Shown: piece by piece, positions 47,815 to 56,330 of the stretch
How the letters are laid out: the number at the start of each line of letters is the position of its first letter
Numbering within the stretch: the first letter of the stretch is position 1
Origin: Nitrosospira sp. Nsp2
GTDB lineage: Bacteria; Pseudomonadota; Gammaproteobacteria; Burkholderiales; Nitrosomonadaceae
NCBI RefSeq assembly: GCF_003050965.1
Contig: NZ_QAOU01000001.1
Location: 558,001 to 622,000, forward strand
Length of the DNA: 64,000 bases
Direction of reading: 5' to 3'
The notes under the pieces: model-generated
Databases searched by the model: none
Told to the model about the DNA's origin: nothing
The model's input: only the letters and a program-made list of their open reading frames with translations
Made by a program: the position numbers and the translations under genes

Positions 47815-48804
47815 TCAATCGGTTTTGTGGGTGGCCACAGAGTTTCCAATCTGCATGACTGTAGCCGGGGGCACCTCGCCTACCGTAGTGATGACGTTGT
47901 CTGCCATGGTGCGGGTATAGATATTGATCGCTCCGCGGCTGTGGTAAAGCCCCTCGGCCGGCGGCGTGAATTGCTTCGAAACAGGCTCGATGAATACCGA
48001 CACGGCGGCAAGGCCATCCGAAAGCGCAATATGCGCTACAGGCCTCGATTTTTCAGAAAGATTGCGCTTCATTTCAATGATCTTTTTGAACCCCGGGGGC
48101 GGATCCTTGACTTGCCAGCCGAGTTGTCCGCTTTTGATCGTCGACGATACCAGGTTGGTGTTGTGCCATCCGGCAGCCTTTCCCGCATATCTGGATTTCA
48201 ACAATTCCTTGTCTATCTTGCCGCCGATTTTCAGGTCCGTGAACACGAACTGTTCCACTACCCGGTCCTTGTCCATCACCGCGGCTTTCAGCAGCAAACC
48301 GGTTTCGGTATCCACCCACAGCTTTTGCCCATAGCGCTTGTCGTCCCTGGGTTCCAGCTCGATGACCTGGCAGAGGTAGTCGCTGACGCGTTCCACTCCG
48401 CCCATTTTCACAATGTAGTTGTCATCGAGGTTGCTCAACGGCTGGGGAAGCAGTGCCGGAAAAACCTTTCGCAGCCAGCGCTTTTCGGTGACAACGGTCT
48501 TGGTGTCCGGCAAATAGCATCTCATCTCGTCATTGTTGCGGACAATCTCACGTGGCGAGCCGTCGAGAACCTCGCTTCTTTCCTGCTCCCCTTCCTCGTT
48601 TACCAGATGGACGATCCGAGAGGTTTCAATCTCGCTGCCGGACGAATAGACAAAAGTGCCGACGTAGTTATGCTGGCGAGGCGCTGCAGCGACTTTTTGC
48701 AGCCAGCCTAATGCTTCTTGGGATGAACTGGACGGGTTTTGAGCGAATAAAGGCTGACCGCTGGTGCTTAGCAGCAACAGGGCAGCCAGTGCAACTCGTG
48801 TCAT
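47815..48804 (-). CDS. rseB: Sigma-E regulatory protein RseB (MucB)
   Basis: A 329-residue periplasmic protein with a signal peptide (MTRVALAALLLLSTSGQPLFA). EALGWLQKVAAAPRQHNYVG is the usual opening of the large LolA-like domain. GVERVSDYLCQVIELEPRD and a C-terminal domain (about 210-320) that would contact RseA follow. It binds lipid/LPS signals and shields RseA from cleavage. It overlaps rseA by four bases. Confidence 0.92.
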   Translation of the reverse strand: MTRVALAALLLLSTSGQPLFAQNPSSSSQEALGWLQKVAAAPRQHNYVGTFVYSSGSEIETSRIVHLVNEEGEQERSEVLDGSPREIVRNNDEMRCYLPDTKTVVTEKRWLRKVFPALLPQPLSNLDDNYIVKMGGVERVSDYLCQVIELEPRDDKRYGQKLWVDTETGLLLKAAVMDKDRVVEQFVFTDLKIGGKIDKELLKSRYAGKAAGWHNTNLVSSTIKSGQLGWQVKDPPPGFKKIIEMKRNLSEKSRPVAHIALSDGLAAVSVFIEPVSKQFTPPAEGLYHSRGAINIYTRTMADNVITTVGEVPPATVMQIGNSVATHKTD

Positions 48805-49352
48805 CTGCCGAAATGTTCGCGCGACTGGGCTACCGTACGCGTATAAGGCGCTGCGCCATGCATTGCGGTACTAGGCGAAAACTCTCTGTGCGCCAGGAGG
48901 TAATCATTCATTTGAACTGGAGCGGATGCGGTAACCGGAGTTGCCGCAGCTGGTATGACAGGTATCGCGTTGACGGGAGTGGGCCGGGCGTCAGCAAGAT
49001 TTTGCTGCAATGGATTGGGTGCTTGCGTCGTTTGCAAACTCATCCAGCCCGCGGCAAAAACCGCGGCTATCGAGGCAGCGGCCGCATAAGCGACAGGCTT
49101 GCGCTTTGCCTTCGGACGAAGCACCGTCACGTTCGGCGTCGCAGGGATCAGGGGTTCCGCAGCCAATCTTGCGCTCACACGCCGCGAAACGTCAGTTTGT
49201 CTTGCCTCGGAATGCTCCAGAACATCACTGATCAGATGATACACCGCCCACTGGTCCCGGAGACCGTCTGTAGCCTCGAATTCCCGGATTACGCTTGCCG
49301 CGTCTTCCTCACTTAGCTCACCATCCATTAACGCCGATATTTTTTCCTGCAT
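48801..49352 (-). CDS. rseA: Anti-sigma-E factor RseA (MucA)
   Basis: A 183-residue membrane anti-sigma factor. The N-terminal 70 residues (MQEKISALMDGELSEEDAAS, WAVYHLISDVL) are the sigma-binding domain. A single helix lies at about 92-110 (VAYAAAASIAAVFAAGWMSL). The periplasmic tail is Ala/Pro-rich. The start follows rpoE by one base and the end overlaps rseB by four, giving tight coupling of sigma and anti-sigma levels. Confidence 0.92.
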   Translation of the reverse strand: MQEKISALMDGELSEEDAASVIREFEATDGLRDQWAVYHLISDVLEHSEARQTDVSRRVSARLAAEPLIPATPNVTVLRPKAKRKPVAYAAAASIAAVFAAGWMSLQTTQAPNPLQQNLADARPTPVNAIPVIPAAATPVTASAPVQMNDYLLAHREFSPSTAMHGAAPYTRTVAQSREHFGR

Positions 49353-49353
49353 G

Positions 49354-49956
49354 CTACCACCTCTTGTCTTTGCCGGTCCCCAGCAAGGGCCGTAGTTTTT
49401 CCGCTATCGCTTCCCGAGCGCGAAATATGCGCGACCGGACCGTACCAATGGGGCAATTCATGATTTCCGCAATTTCCTCGTAACTCAGTCCTTCTATTTC
49501 TCTTAGCGTAATTGCCGTCCGCAACTCTTCAGGCAATTCTTCCAGCGTCTGGTTCACTGTTTGAGCGATCTGCTTGCTTGTCAGTTCACTCTCCGGCGTG
49601 TTCATTTCTCGCAACTGGCTCGCTTCCTCAAATCCCTCGGCATCTTCGTTATCGAATCCAGCCGTGGTAGTTGGCGCGCGCCGGCCCTGAGCCACAAGAA
49701 AATTCTTCGCCGTATTAATGCCAATCCTGTACAACCAGGTATAAAAGGCGCTGTCTCCACGGAATGACGGCAGAGCCCGGTACGCCTTGATAAAAGCCTC
49801 CTGGGTAACGTCTTCGACTTCCGTTGAATCCCGGATAAATTGCGAAAGCAATCGTGCAAGCTTGCGCTGGTATTTGACCACCAAAAGATCGAACGCCTGT
49901 TTATCGCCATGCTGCGCGCGCTCCACCAGTTGTTGATCAATTTCCCGGTCACCCAT
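49354..49956 (-). CDS. rpoE: Extracytoplasmic-function sigma factor RpoE (sigma-24)
   Basis: A 200-residue sigma factor. Region 2 is KYQRKLARLLSQFIRDSTEV...VTQEAFIKAYRALPSF (quoted in parts: VTQEAFIKAYRAL, FYTWLYRIGINTAKN), and region 4 is PEELRTAITLREIEGLSYEE with IAEIMNCPIGTVRSRIFRAR. It directs the envelope-stress regulon and heads the operon rpoE-rseA-rseB-mucD. I do not see a convincing sigma-E-type promoter upstream. Confidence 0.97.
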   Translation of the reverse strand: MGDREIDQQLVERAQHGDKQAFDLLVVKYQRKLARLLSQFIRDSTEVEDVTQEAFIKAYRALPSFRGDSAFYTWLYRIGINTAKNFLVAQGRRAPTTTAGFDNEDAEGFEEASQLREMNTPESELTSKQIAQTVNQTLEELPEELRTAITLREIEGLSYEEIAEIMNCPIGTVRSRIFRAREAIAEKLRPLLGTGKDKRW

Positions 49957-50403
49957 GCCGCCTAATCCCTGAATTGATGATTCTTAACTTGCAATTGCTG
50001 CAATATCATGCAGCTCAGCCAAGTATACCCGTTCAAGGGTCCATCGGGGAATGACGCGCTCCAGGCTTAATATCCGTGATCTGTGTACAGAGACAATGCA
50101 TAGTATAAATTAGTTCAGTTGAAAACGTGGTTATTCCACGGATAGAGCAGTCGCATCTTTTTAACGTTTTGCAAGTGAACTCAAGGCCTCTCGCGACCCG
50201 GCGAAATTATAAAATCGGCGCGGGCGAACACGGCCCCCGCAGGTCGTCCAGCCCCCTATCGCCGTGCACGGAAAGCTTCAGCAATTACAGCTGATCCGTG
50301 TGGCCAGTCATGGCGCCGCTGGGAGTATTGAAGAAGGCTTCCTGTACTGATTTTGTGAACGGGAAAAATCGTCCCGATCGGCTTTCTCCGCGGCTTATAG
50401 GGA
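49957..50403. other. Upstream region of rpoE without a supported gene
   Basis: Promoters for rpoE must lie here. On the minus strand TATACT (near 50100) is a possible -10, but a matching -35 is poor. A small CGTGG-TTATT-CCACG hairpin lies at 50126-50140. No gene was found. Confidence 0.35.
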
Positions 50404-50757
50404 TCAGCTAGTTGCATCGCCCCCCATGTTGCGGCAGCTCTCGGCGCAGTCACGGCATGCACTCGCGCATTCTTCCATGTCCCCGATCTTCTCGCAGCTT
50501 TCCGCGCAGGCATCGCATATTTCGGTACAAACTCGGCAAATCTGCTCGCTGAACCTGGAACCGCTCAACATGAAATTTGATGCGGTCTGGCATATTTCAG
50601 CGCAGCTCATCATCAGACGTAAATGCTCGGGCTCGACGTGCTCGCCTCCCGATTCGAGGCAATAAGTCATCGCCGTCTGTAAACAGATCTGGTGACAGCT
50701 ATTACAAACGTCAATGCATGAGTCAATGTTCTGGCTGGTATTCATAGAAAGTGCCAT
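50404..50757 (-). CDS. Four-helix-bundle copper-storage protein (Csp-type, DUF326)
   Basis: A 117-residue protein with 16 Cys in spaced pairs along helices: SCIDVCNSCHQICLQ, SCAEIC, ICRVCTEICDACAESC, ECASACRDCAESC. This is the Csp pattern, in which Cys line the inside of a four-helix bundle and bind many Cu(I). No signal peptide is present, so it should be the cytosolic type. The start at 50757 follows AAGGAG and is preferred over longer frames that begin at 50877. It is not linked to other copper genes here. Confidence 0.88.
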   Translation of the reverse strand: MALSMNTSQNIDSCIDVCNSCHQICLQTAMTYCLESGGEHVEPEHLRLMMSCAEICQTASNFMLSGSRFSEQICRVCTEICDACAESCEKIGDMEECASACRDCAESCRNMGGDATS

Positions 50758-51133
50758 GACAGCTCCTTGGGGGCAGTTAAATGGATTCCGCTGAGTTAGG
50801 AGGTTTCCGCAGCCTCCAGGCAGACTTCGGGCCAGACTTGGGTCTTTTGGCCGGGTGAATACATGGCGGTGACGCAATAATGTGCGCGCATGACTGGGTG
50901 CATTCTGTTCGCTACCCGACGGAACCGCGACGTAATCCGCAAACCTTTATCCTCACTGGGTGCCGGCAGGGCGTGTGCATCAGCTTTCTCGCTGCGGCAG
51001 GCGTCTCTCATCTGCGAACTGCGATCCCCGTCTAGGGGGAAACTTATCGGCGGAGATCCCATCGCCTTATATAAATAAAGGGCAGCGCGAGGTCTGGTAT
51101 CATTCCGCTCCTGAAACAAAACAATAACCTCAA
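50758..51133. other. Divergent region between the copper-storage gene and nadB
   Basis: It holds the promoters of both genes. The only clear element is the extended -10 at 51095. No protein-like frame. Confidence 0.4.
51095..51103 (+). promoter_or_regulatory. Possible extended -10 promoter of nadB
   Basis: TGGTATCAT fits TGnTAnnAT and lies 30 bases before the nadB GTG. No -35 is visible. Confidence 0.35.
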
Positions 51134-52789
51134 GTGCCACGACTTCATTTCGATACTCTGATTATCGGCAGCGGTCTCGCCGGTCTTACCCTCGCCCTCA
51201 ATCTGGCATCCGGCAGGAAGGTTGGGCTGATCACAAAAAAAGCCTTGCTCGATGGAGCCAGCGGTTGGGCGCAGGGGGGCATTGCCGCAACGCTGTCGCA
51301 AGAAGATTCACCCGAATCTCACATCAGGGATACGCTTGTGGCAGGGGCTGGCCTGTGTAACGAAGCAGTTACCCGCTACGTGGTCGAAAACGGTCCGCAG
51401 GCCATCCAGTGGCTGATCAGCCAGGGAGTGCCATTTACCCGCGATCATGACAATGGGACCGGATATCATTTGACACAGGAGGGTGGCCACAGCGTGCGGC
51501 GTGTCATTCATGCGGCGGACGCGACCGGGCAGGCGGTTCAGCTCACCCTGATCGACCAGGCCCGCAACCATCCCAATATCACCGTACTTGAGCATCATGT
51601 CGCGATCGATCTCATTACCAGCGCGAAGTTGAGCCATCTGCCGGCGGCCGGCGATGGAAAGAGCAACCGCTGCTATGGTGCCTATGTGCTGAACAGCGCA
51701 ACTGGCCAGGTGCAAACCATCGGGGCGGGGAGTACCGTGCTGGCGACCGGCGGGGCGGGTAAGGTGTATCTCTACACCACCAATCCGGATACGGCCACCG
51801 GCGACGGCATTGCGATGGGTTGGCGTGCGGGTTGTCGGATTGCGAACATGGAATTCATCCAGTTCCATCCCACCTGCCTTTACCATCCGCATGCCAAATC
51901 GTTTCTAATCAGCGAGGCAGTGCGCGGGGAAGGGGGTCTGCTGAAGCTCCCTGATGGGTCGCGTTTCATGCCCTGGCACGACGCCCGCGCGGAGCTTGCG
52001 CCGCGCGATATCGTCGCCCGCGCAATCGACTTCGAGATGAAGAAGCGTGGGCTCGATTGCGTTTATCTGGATATCTCGCACAAACCCGAGGATTTCCTGA
52101 AGGAACACTTCCCCAACATTTATAAGCGCTGCCTGGAATTCGGCATCGATATTACCAGGCAGCCCATTCCCGTCGTGCCCGCGGCCCACTACACCTGTGG
52201 TGGCATCGTGACAGACCTTAACGGCAAGACCGACCTGGACAATTTATTTGCCGTCGGCGAGACCGCCCATACGGGTCTGCATGGCGCCAATCGGCTGGCA
52301 AGCAACTCATTGCTGGAATGCCTGGTATTCGGGCAGGCCGCCGCGAAGGATATTACCGGGGAGGCGCCCGAGCCTGCCGTGGACCTGCCCGACTGGGACG
52401 AGAGCCGCGTCACCAACGCCGATGAAGAAGTCGTCATCTCGCATAACTGGGATGAACTGCGGCGCTTCATGTGGAGCTATGTGGGGATCGTCCGGACCAC
52501 GAAGCGACTGGAGCGCGCGCGGCGCCGCATCGAGTTGCTGCGGGAGGAAATCAACGAGTATTACGCTACCTTCCATGTGACCAGCGACCTGCTGGAATTG
52601 CGGAATCTCGTCGATACCGCCGACCTGATCGTGCTAAGTGCCATGCTGCGCCATGAAAGCCGTGGCCTGCACTACAGCCGGGATTATCCGGAGTTGTTGC
52701 CGCAGGCAAGGGATACGATATTAAAAAAATCAACAATCAACAATCAACAATCAACAATTAACAATTCACAATTAACCATCAAACCATGA
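51134..52789 (+). CDS. nadB: L-aspartate oxidase NadB
   Basis: A 551-residue flavoenzyme that oxidises L-aspartate to iminoaspartate, the first step of NAD synthesis. [17 protein letters not shown] binds [29 protein letters not shown] and [13 protein letters not shown] carry the substrate- and flavin-site residues. It begins at a GTG. The natural end is near [11 protein letters not shown]. The final 15-20 residues ([19 protein letters not shown]) are encoded by a 7-bp tandem repeat and are not part of the family. Its stop overlaps the ATG of the next gene. Confidence 0.95.
   Translation: MPRLHFDTLIIGSGLAGLTLALNLASGRKVGLITKKALLDGASGWAQGGIAATLSQEDSPESHIRDTLVAGAGLCNEAVTRYVVENGPQAIQWLISQGVPFTRDHDNGTGYHLTQEGGHSVRRVIHAADATGQAVQLTLIDQARNHPNITVLEHHVAIDLITSAKLSHLPAAGDGKSNRCYGAYVLNSATGQVQTIGAGSTVLATGGAGKVYLYTTNPDTATGDGIAMGWRAGCRIANMEFIQFHPTCLYHPHAKSFLISEAVRGEGGLLKLPDGSRFMPWHDARAELAPRDIVARAIDFEMKKRGLDCVYLDISHKPEDFLKEHFPNIYKRCLEFGIDITRQPIPVVPAAHYTCGGIVTDLNGKTDLDNLFAVGETAHTGLHGANRLASNSLLECLVFGQAAAKDITGEAPEPAVDLPDWDESRVTNADEEVVISHNWDELRRFMWSYVGIVRTTKRLERARRRIELLREEINEYYATFHVTSDLLELRNLVDTADLIVLSAMLRHESRGLHYSRDYPELLPQARDTILKKSTINNQQSTINNSQLTIKP
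52731..52779 (+). repeat. Seven-copy 7-bp tandem repeat (CAACAAT)
   Basis: Four exact CAACAAT units (52731-52758) are followed by TAACAAT, TCACAAT and TAACCAT. The repeat lies inside the last codons of nadB and runs up to the start of the OLD-like gene. Because 7 is not a multiple of 3, a change of copy number would shift the frame of the nadB tail and its overlap with the next gene. Confidence 0.9.
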
Positions 52790-54513
52790 ACCTTGAGTTC
52801 CCATCGAAATCTGCGCCCCGCGTGTCAATTAAAGAAATAGTTTTTAGCGATGGTACAGTCGTAGACGCGTCGGAAAATGACATTTTTGTAATTGTTGGTC
52901 CAAACAACGCGGGAAAAAGCGGTGCGCTTCGCGCTGTTAGGGAAAAGCTCGAAAATCCAATACACACAAGTCAGATCATAAGACAAATTACTGTTAATCG
53001 AACTGGTAGTTCTTCGGAATTTTTGGATTGGATTAAAAATTGGGCTCTGGTGCTAAACCATTTTGGTCCCGAGAACCCGATCTTCCAAGCCCTAGGGCAC
53101 GGAATGGCTAAACGTGATATTGAAAGCGTGTGGCCAAACGCAAATAATTCTCTCGGCGGTATTTCCCGCTGGTTTTGCCATCTTTTAACCACAGAGGAAA
53201 GGCTACAGATTTGTAACCCACCCACTAATATCTCGCTGCTTCATGATAACCCCGTTCATCCGATTCACTTTCTTCAGCGCAATGATGAACTAGAGCTAAT
53301 TCTTAGCGCAAGATTTCGGAAAGCCTTTGGGGTCGATTTGATAGTGCATCGAAATGCTGGTGGCATGGTGCCATTGTATGTTGGCGCAAGACCGGTTCCA
53401 GCAGAAAACGAAGACAGAGTCAGTATTGGCTATATAGCAAAGTTGGAGCAACTTCCAACTTTGCATACTCAAGGTGATGGGATGCGAAGCTTTGCCGGTG
53501 TTCTTTTGGCTACATCGATTGGCAGAGAGACAATAGTTTTAATCGATGAACCGGAAGCGTTTTTGCATCCGCCTCAAGCCCGTTTGCTGGGAACAACTAT
53601 GGTCCAAGACCGGTTGGAAGGCCGGCAGCTTTTTATCGCCACGCACAGCTCTGATGTTGTGCGCGGAATTCTCGATACAGGGAGTAAAAATGTTCGAGTG
53701 ATTCGTATCAAACGTCACGGGAATACCAATTCAGTCCGGCTTCTAGATAACGATAGAATCAAGGAACTGTGGGGGGACCCGCTTCTTCGTCATTCGAACA
53801 TTCTAGACGGGTTATTTCACGAAGCTGTCGTTGTATGCGAAGGTGACGCAGATTGCCGCTTCTATTCGGCCATAATGGATTCTATAATTATCGCTAATAA
53901 CGCCGAGCGGCGCCAAGATATCGTGTTCACCCACTGCGGGGGAAAAGCCCGCCTGCCAGTTGTCATTCATGCACTTCGAGAAGTTGATGTTCCTGTTTGT
54001 GCCATAGCGGATTTTGACATTCTTGCAGACGAGAGCACCCTATCTCGTGTTGTTACTGCCCTTGGCATGAATTGGGACGCTCTTCGGGCGGACTGGGAGA
54101 CCGTAAAGTTTGGAATAGATAGTAAAAAGCCTGAGCTCAAGAGCGACGAGATAAAGGCTGAGATAATCAAAATTTTGGATGGAATCAAGGGAAACCAGTT
54201 TTCTACAAAAGCAAAAAACGATATCCAAGCGATATTAAGACGATCATCGCCTTGGGCACAGGCGAAAAGTGTGGGCGAGGCATTCATACCGGCTGGAGAC
54301 GCATCAAAGGCAGCGAAAAGGCTGCTCGCAGAACTTCGAAAAGGAGGTCTTCATATAGTTGAAGTGGGCGAGCTAGAAGGTTTTGTCAAAACGGAAGCGG
54401 GGCATGGACCTAAATGGGTAAATGCTGTCCTTGCCAGGACGCTTGACACAGACCCTGAACTAGAGGCTGCTCGTAAATTCGTACAGAGATTGATCAAAGC
54501 TGATTCAGATTAA
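52786..54513 (+). CDS. OLD-like ATPase with a TOPRIM nuclease domain
   Basis: A 575-residue protein. The Walker A motif is VGPNNAGKS (residues 37-45). The ABC-type ATPase core continues with [13 protein letters not shown] and [20 protein letters not shown] (Walker B), then [21 protein letters not shown] domain starts near 345: [13 protein letters not shown] (Glu) and ICADFD-like [10 protein letters not shown] (DxD). This is the OLD/RecF-type arrangement found in phage-defence nucleases, but here it is alone. The DNA is visibly AT-richer than the genes around it, and its ATG overlaps the nadB stop. It is probably an acquired gene. Confidence 0.85.
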   Translation: MNLEFPSKSAPRVSIKEIVFSDGTVVDASENDIFVIVGPNNAGKSGALRAVREKLENPIHTSQIIRQITVNRTGSSSEFLDWIKNWALVLNHFGPENPIFQALGHGMAKRDIESVWPNANNSLGGISRWFCHLLTTEERLQICNPPTNISLLHDNPVHPIHFLQRNDELELILSARFRKAFGVDLIVHRNAGGMVPLYVGARPVPAENEDRVSIGYIAKLEQLPTLHTQGDGMRSFAGVLLATSIGRETIVLIDEPEAFLHPPQARLLGTTMVQDRLEGRQLFIATHSSDVVRGILDTGSKNVRVIRIKRHGNTNSVRLLDNDRIKELWGDPLLRHSNILDGLFHEAVVVCEGDADCRFYSAIMDSIIIANNAERRQDIVFTHCGGKARLPVVIHALREVDVPVCAIADFDILADESTLSRVVTALGMNWDALRADWETVKFGIDSKKPELKSDEIKAEIIKILDGIKGNQFSTKAKNDIQAILRRSSPWAQAKSVGEAFIPAGDASKAAKRLLAELRKGGLHIVEVGELEGFVKTEAGHGPKWVNAVLARTLDTDPELEAARKFVQRLIKADSD

Positions 54514-54616
54514 AGCTTATTCCAAGAATGGTACCCTACGGAAGAAAAAGGTTTGTTGACGTTTTTCTCCATCTTTATTCCGTTTTCATCTGCCGGATGA
54601 AGAAGGGACACGACAG

Positions 54617-55057
54617 TTATTTTATTTCGCACACCTCTGCGGTGTCGATCGTAAATTCGCACGGTTCCGGTTTTTCCATCCAAGGGTGGCGATCCATCGG
54701 GCCGGAGCATCCTGCATCCTCCAGCAAGGCGCGGGTACCTGGTGCATCGCATACCAGCACAACGGAATGGCGCGCCTGCCGCAGCACCCGGACCGTGTAG
54801 TCATTGAAATTATCCAGCAGTGCCGGATCATGCCGCGTGGCGAGCGTCAGCAGTTCTCGGTCGTTAAGTTCCGGCGGCGGATTCTTGTAGCGGACCGTCG
54901 ATTCCACCGCAGCAGATAGTTTCGTCAGCGCGGAAGCCTTGATGTACATTTCCTCCCTGTCGGGGCGCTGCGGAACCGGCGCGCAACCCGCCGCCAAGGC
55001 AAGCACGAGCGCTACCGTGACAGTAACCTTAACAGGTGTCCGGATCATCGTGGTCAC
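54617..55057 (-). CDS. Putative small lipoprotein
   Basis: A 146-residue protein. The lipobox LALAAGC follows a hydrophobic segment (VTVTVALVLALAAGC), so it should be anchored in the membrane by Cys 25. The body has KLSAAVESTVRYKNPPPELN and a Cys pair (VLVCDAPG, DAGCSG). The GTG at 55057 overlaps the TGA of the upstream phospholipase-like gene (GTGA), but an ATG at 55048 is possible. No family recognised. Confidence 0.75.
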   Translation of the reverse strand: MTTMIRTPVKVTVTVALVLALAAGCAPVPQRPDREEMYIKASALTKLSAAVESTVRYKNPPPELNDRELLTLATRHDPALLDNFNDYTVRVLRQARHSVVLVCDAPGTRALLEDAGCSGPMDRHPWMEKPEPCEFTIDTAEVCEIK

Positions 55058-55992
55058 CCCTGTCCTTTCTCCTGCCAGTAGACATAACGCCCGGTCTGGT
55101 CGCGCCCGGTATCGAGATTCCAGTTAACCGCCGCAGTCTGGTAGGTATTGCTGTTGTTGAAGATTGCATCGGCAATGTGTGCCCAGGCATTCAGCACGTT
55201 TTCCATCGCCCGGTCGAATATCTGGTCATAATGCATCGCGCCGAGCGGGGTTTCCAGCGCCTCCAGATACTGCGGGTCGAGATCGATGATGGCCGGATAG
55301 GTCAAGCCGATGTTGGCCGCGACATGGCGGGCAAAGGGGGGCAGCGCGTTACCTTCCTCGGCCTTATCGACGATGAACTTGAAGGAACCGTGCCAGTCGT
55401 TGATGACCGGAGGATGGGTTTGACAGGCGGCGGGGTAGCAGGTCTCAAGCATGCGCTGCCAGGTGCTGGCAACAGCCGTGTCGAGTTTTCCGCTGCGAGG
55501 GGGCTCGCAGCAGCCCCAGATCCCGGAATCGAGGTGTTCGGCCAGGCCTATTTCACCGATATTCAGCCGCTGGAAGATATAGGCATCCTGGTGCATTTCG
55601 CAGGTTCGATGCCTTCCCTTGTTCTTCTGGTATTCACCCACCTTCAGTTCGACCACGGGATGGATGGTTACATCGGTCACGACATGGCTGGTATAGCCCA
55701 GCAGCCAGGCAAACGTCTTTTGCTGCGAGGGGCCGTCGAGCTTCCTGATATGGTCAATGCCCGCTTTGACCATATCCCCGGTTTTCTGGTAGTGCATCCG
55801 GTCAGCCCACTCACACGCATCGGGATGGGCAATATCCAGATAAGGATAGTCCGGACTGATCGCGCCGAGTTCGCAAAAGCGGAAGTAGTCGAGTACAGGA
55901 ACAATGGCCTCGGGCTGGAAGCCATGGCTTTCAAGACGGACCGGTTCCCGGATCAGGTTGACCAGGGTGAGGTGTGCATAGGCGCCCGGCAT
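55054..55992 (-). CDS. Zinc-dependent phospholipase C family protein
   Basis: A 312-residue protein of the Zn-dependent phospholipase C/S1-P1 nuclease fold. MPGAYAHLTLVN carries an early metal ligand, MHYQKTGDM and LLGYTSHVVTDVTIHPVVE the clustered His/Asp ligands. No signal peptide is visible, which is usual for this intracellular branch annotated from PF00882. The substrate is unknown. It is coupled to the lipoprotein gene downstream by a 4-base overlap. Confidence 0.75.
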   Translation of the reverse strand: MPGAYAHLTLVNLIREPVRLESHGFQPEAIVPVLDYFRFCELGAISPDYPYLDIAHPDACEWADRMHYQKTGDMVKAGIDHIRKLDGPSQQKTFAWLLGYTSHVVTDVTIHPVVELKVGEYQKNKGRHRTCEMHQDAYIFQRLNIGEIGLAEHLDSGIWGCCEPPRSGKLDTAVASTWQRMLETCYPAACQTHPPVINDWHGSFKFIVDKAEEGNALPPFARHVAANIGLTYPAIIDLDPQYLEALETPLGAMHYDQIFDRAMENVLNAWAHIADAIFNNSNTYQTAAVNWNLDTGRDQTGRYVYWQEKGQG

Positions 55993-56330
55993 TAATGTTC
56001 CGCCGCGATGGATTGATCCGTCATGAGCATGGTCTCCTCCTGGAGAATACGGGCCGCGACATCGCGGCGATATAAAATTGAAGCGGTCATTGTTCGTATT
56101 TTCTCCTAATTTGAGAGAGCTGTAACATCCACAGCAGTATTTTATGGCGTGAAAACACCTTCATTCTCATCCATGGGCCGCGACCCCTCCGGTTCAACTG
56201 TCCGGCAGCAACCTTAACAATGCCTGCGCAAGTGGCCGGGCATGACCCTATTCAAGTCATGAGGCAATCGATATCCGCGTGATTCGCGTAGGGTCTTGCC
56301 ATAAGGTCGCGGATACGTTACTAAGGCTGG
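55993..56330. other. Divergent intergenic region
   Basis: It separates the phospholipase-like gene (minus strand) and the ABC exporter (plus strand). Only short A/T-rich patches near 56090-56120 stand out. No gene. Confidence 0.35.

Noticed and set aside
52731-52779. CRISPR-like array
   Set aside because: The units are 7 bp and contiguous, without spacers; it is a simple tandem repeat.
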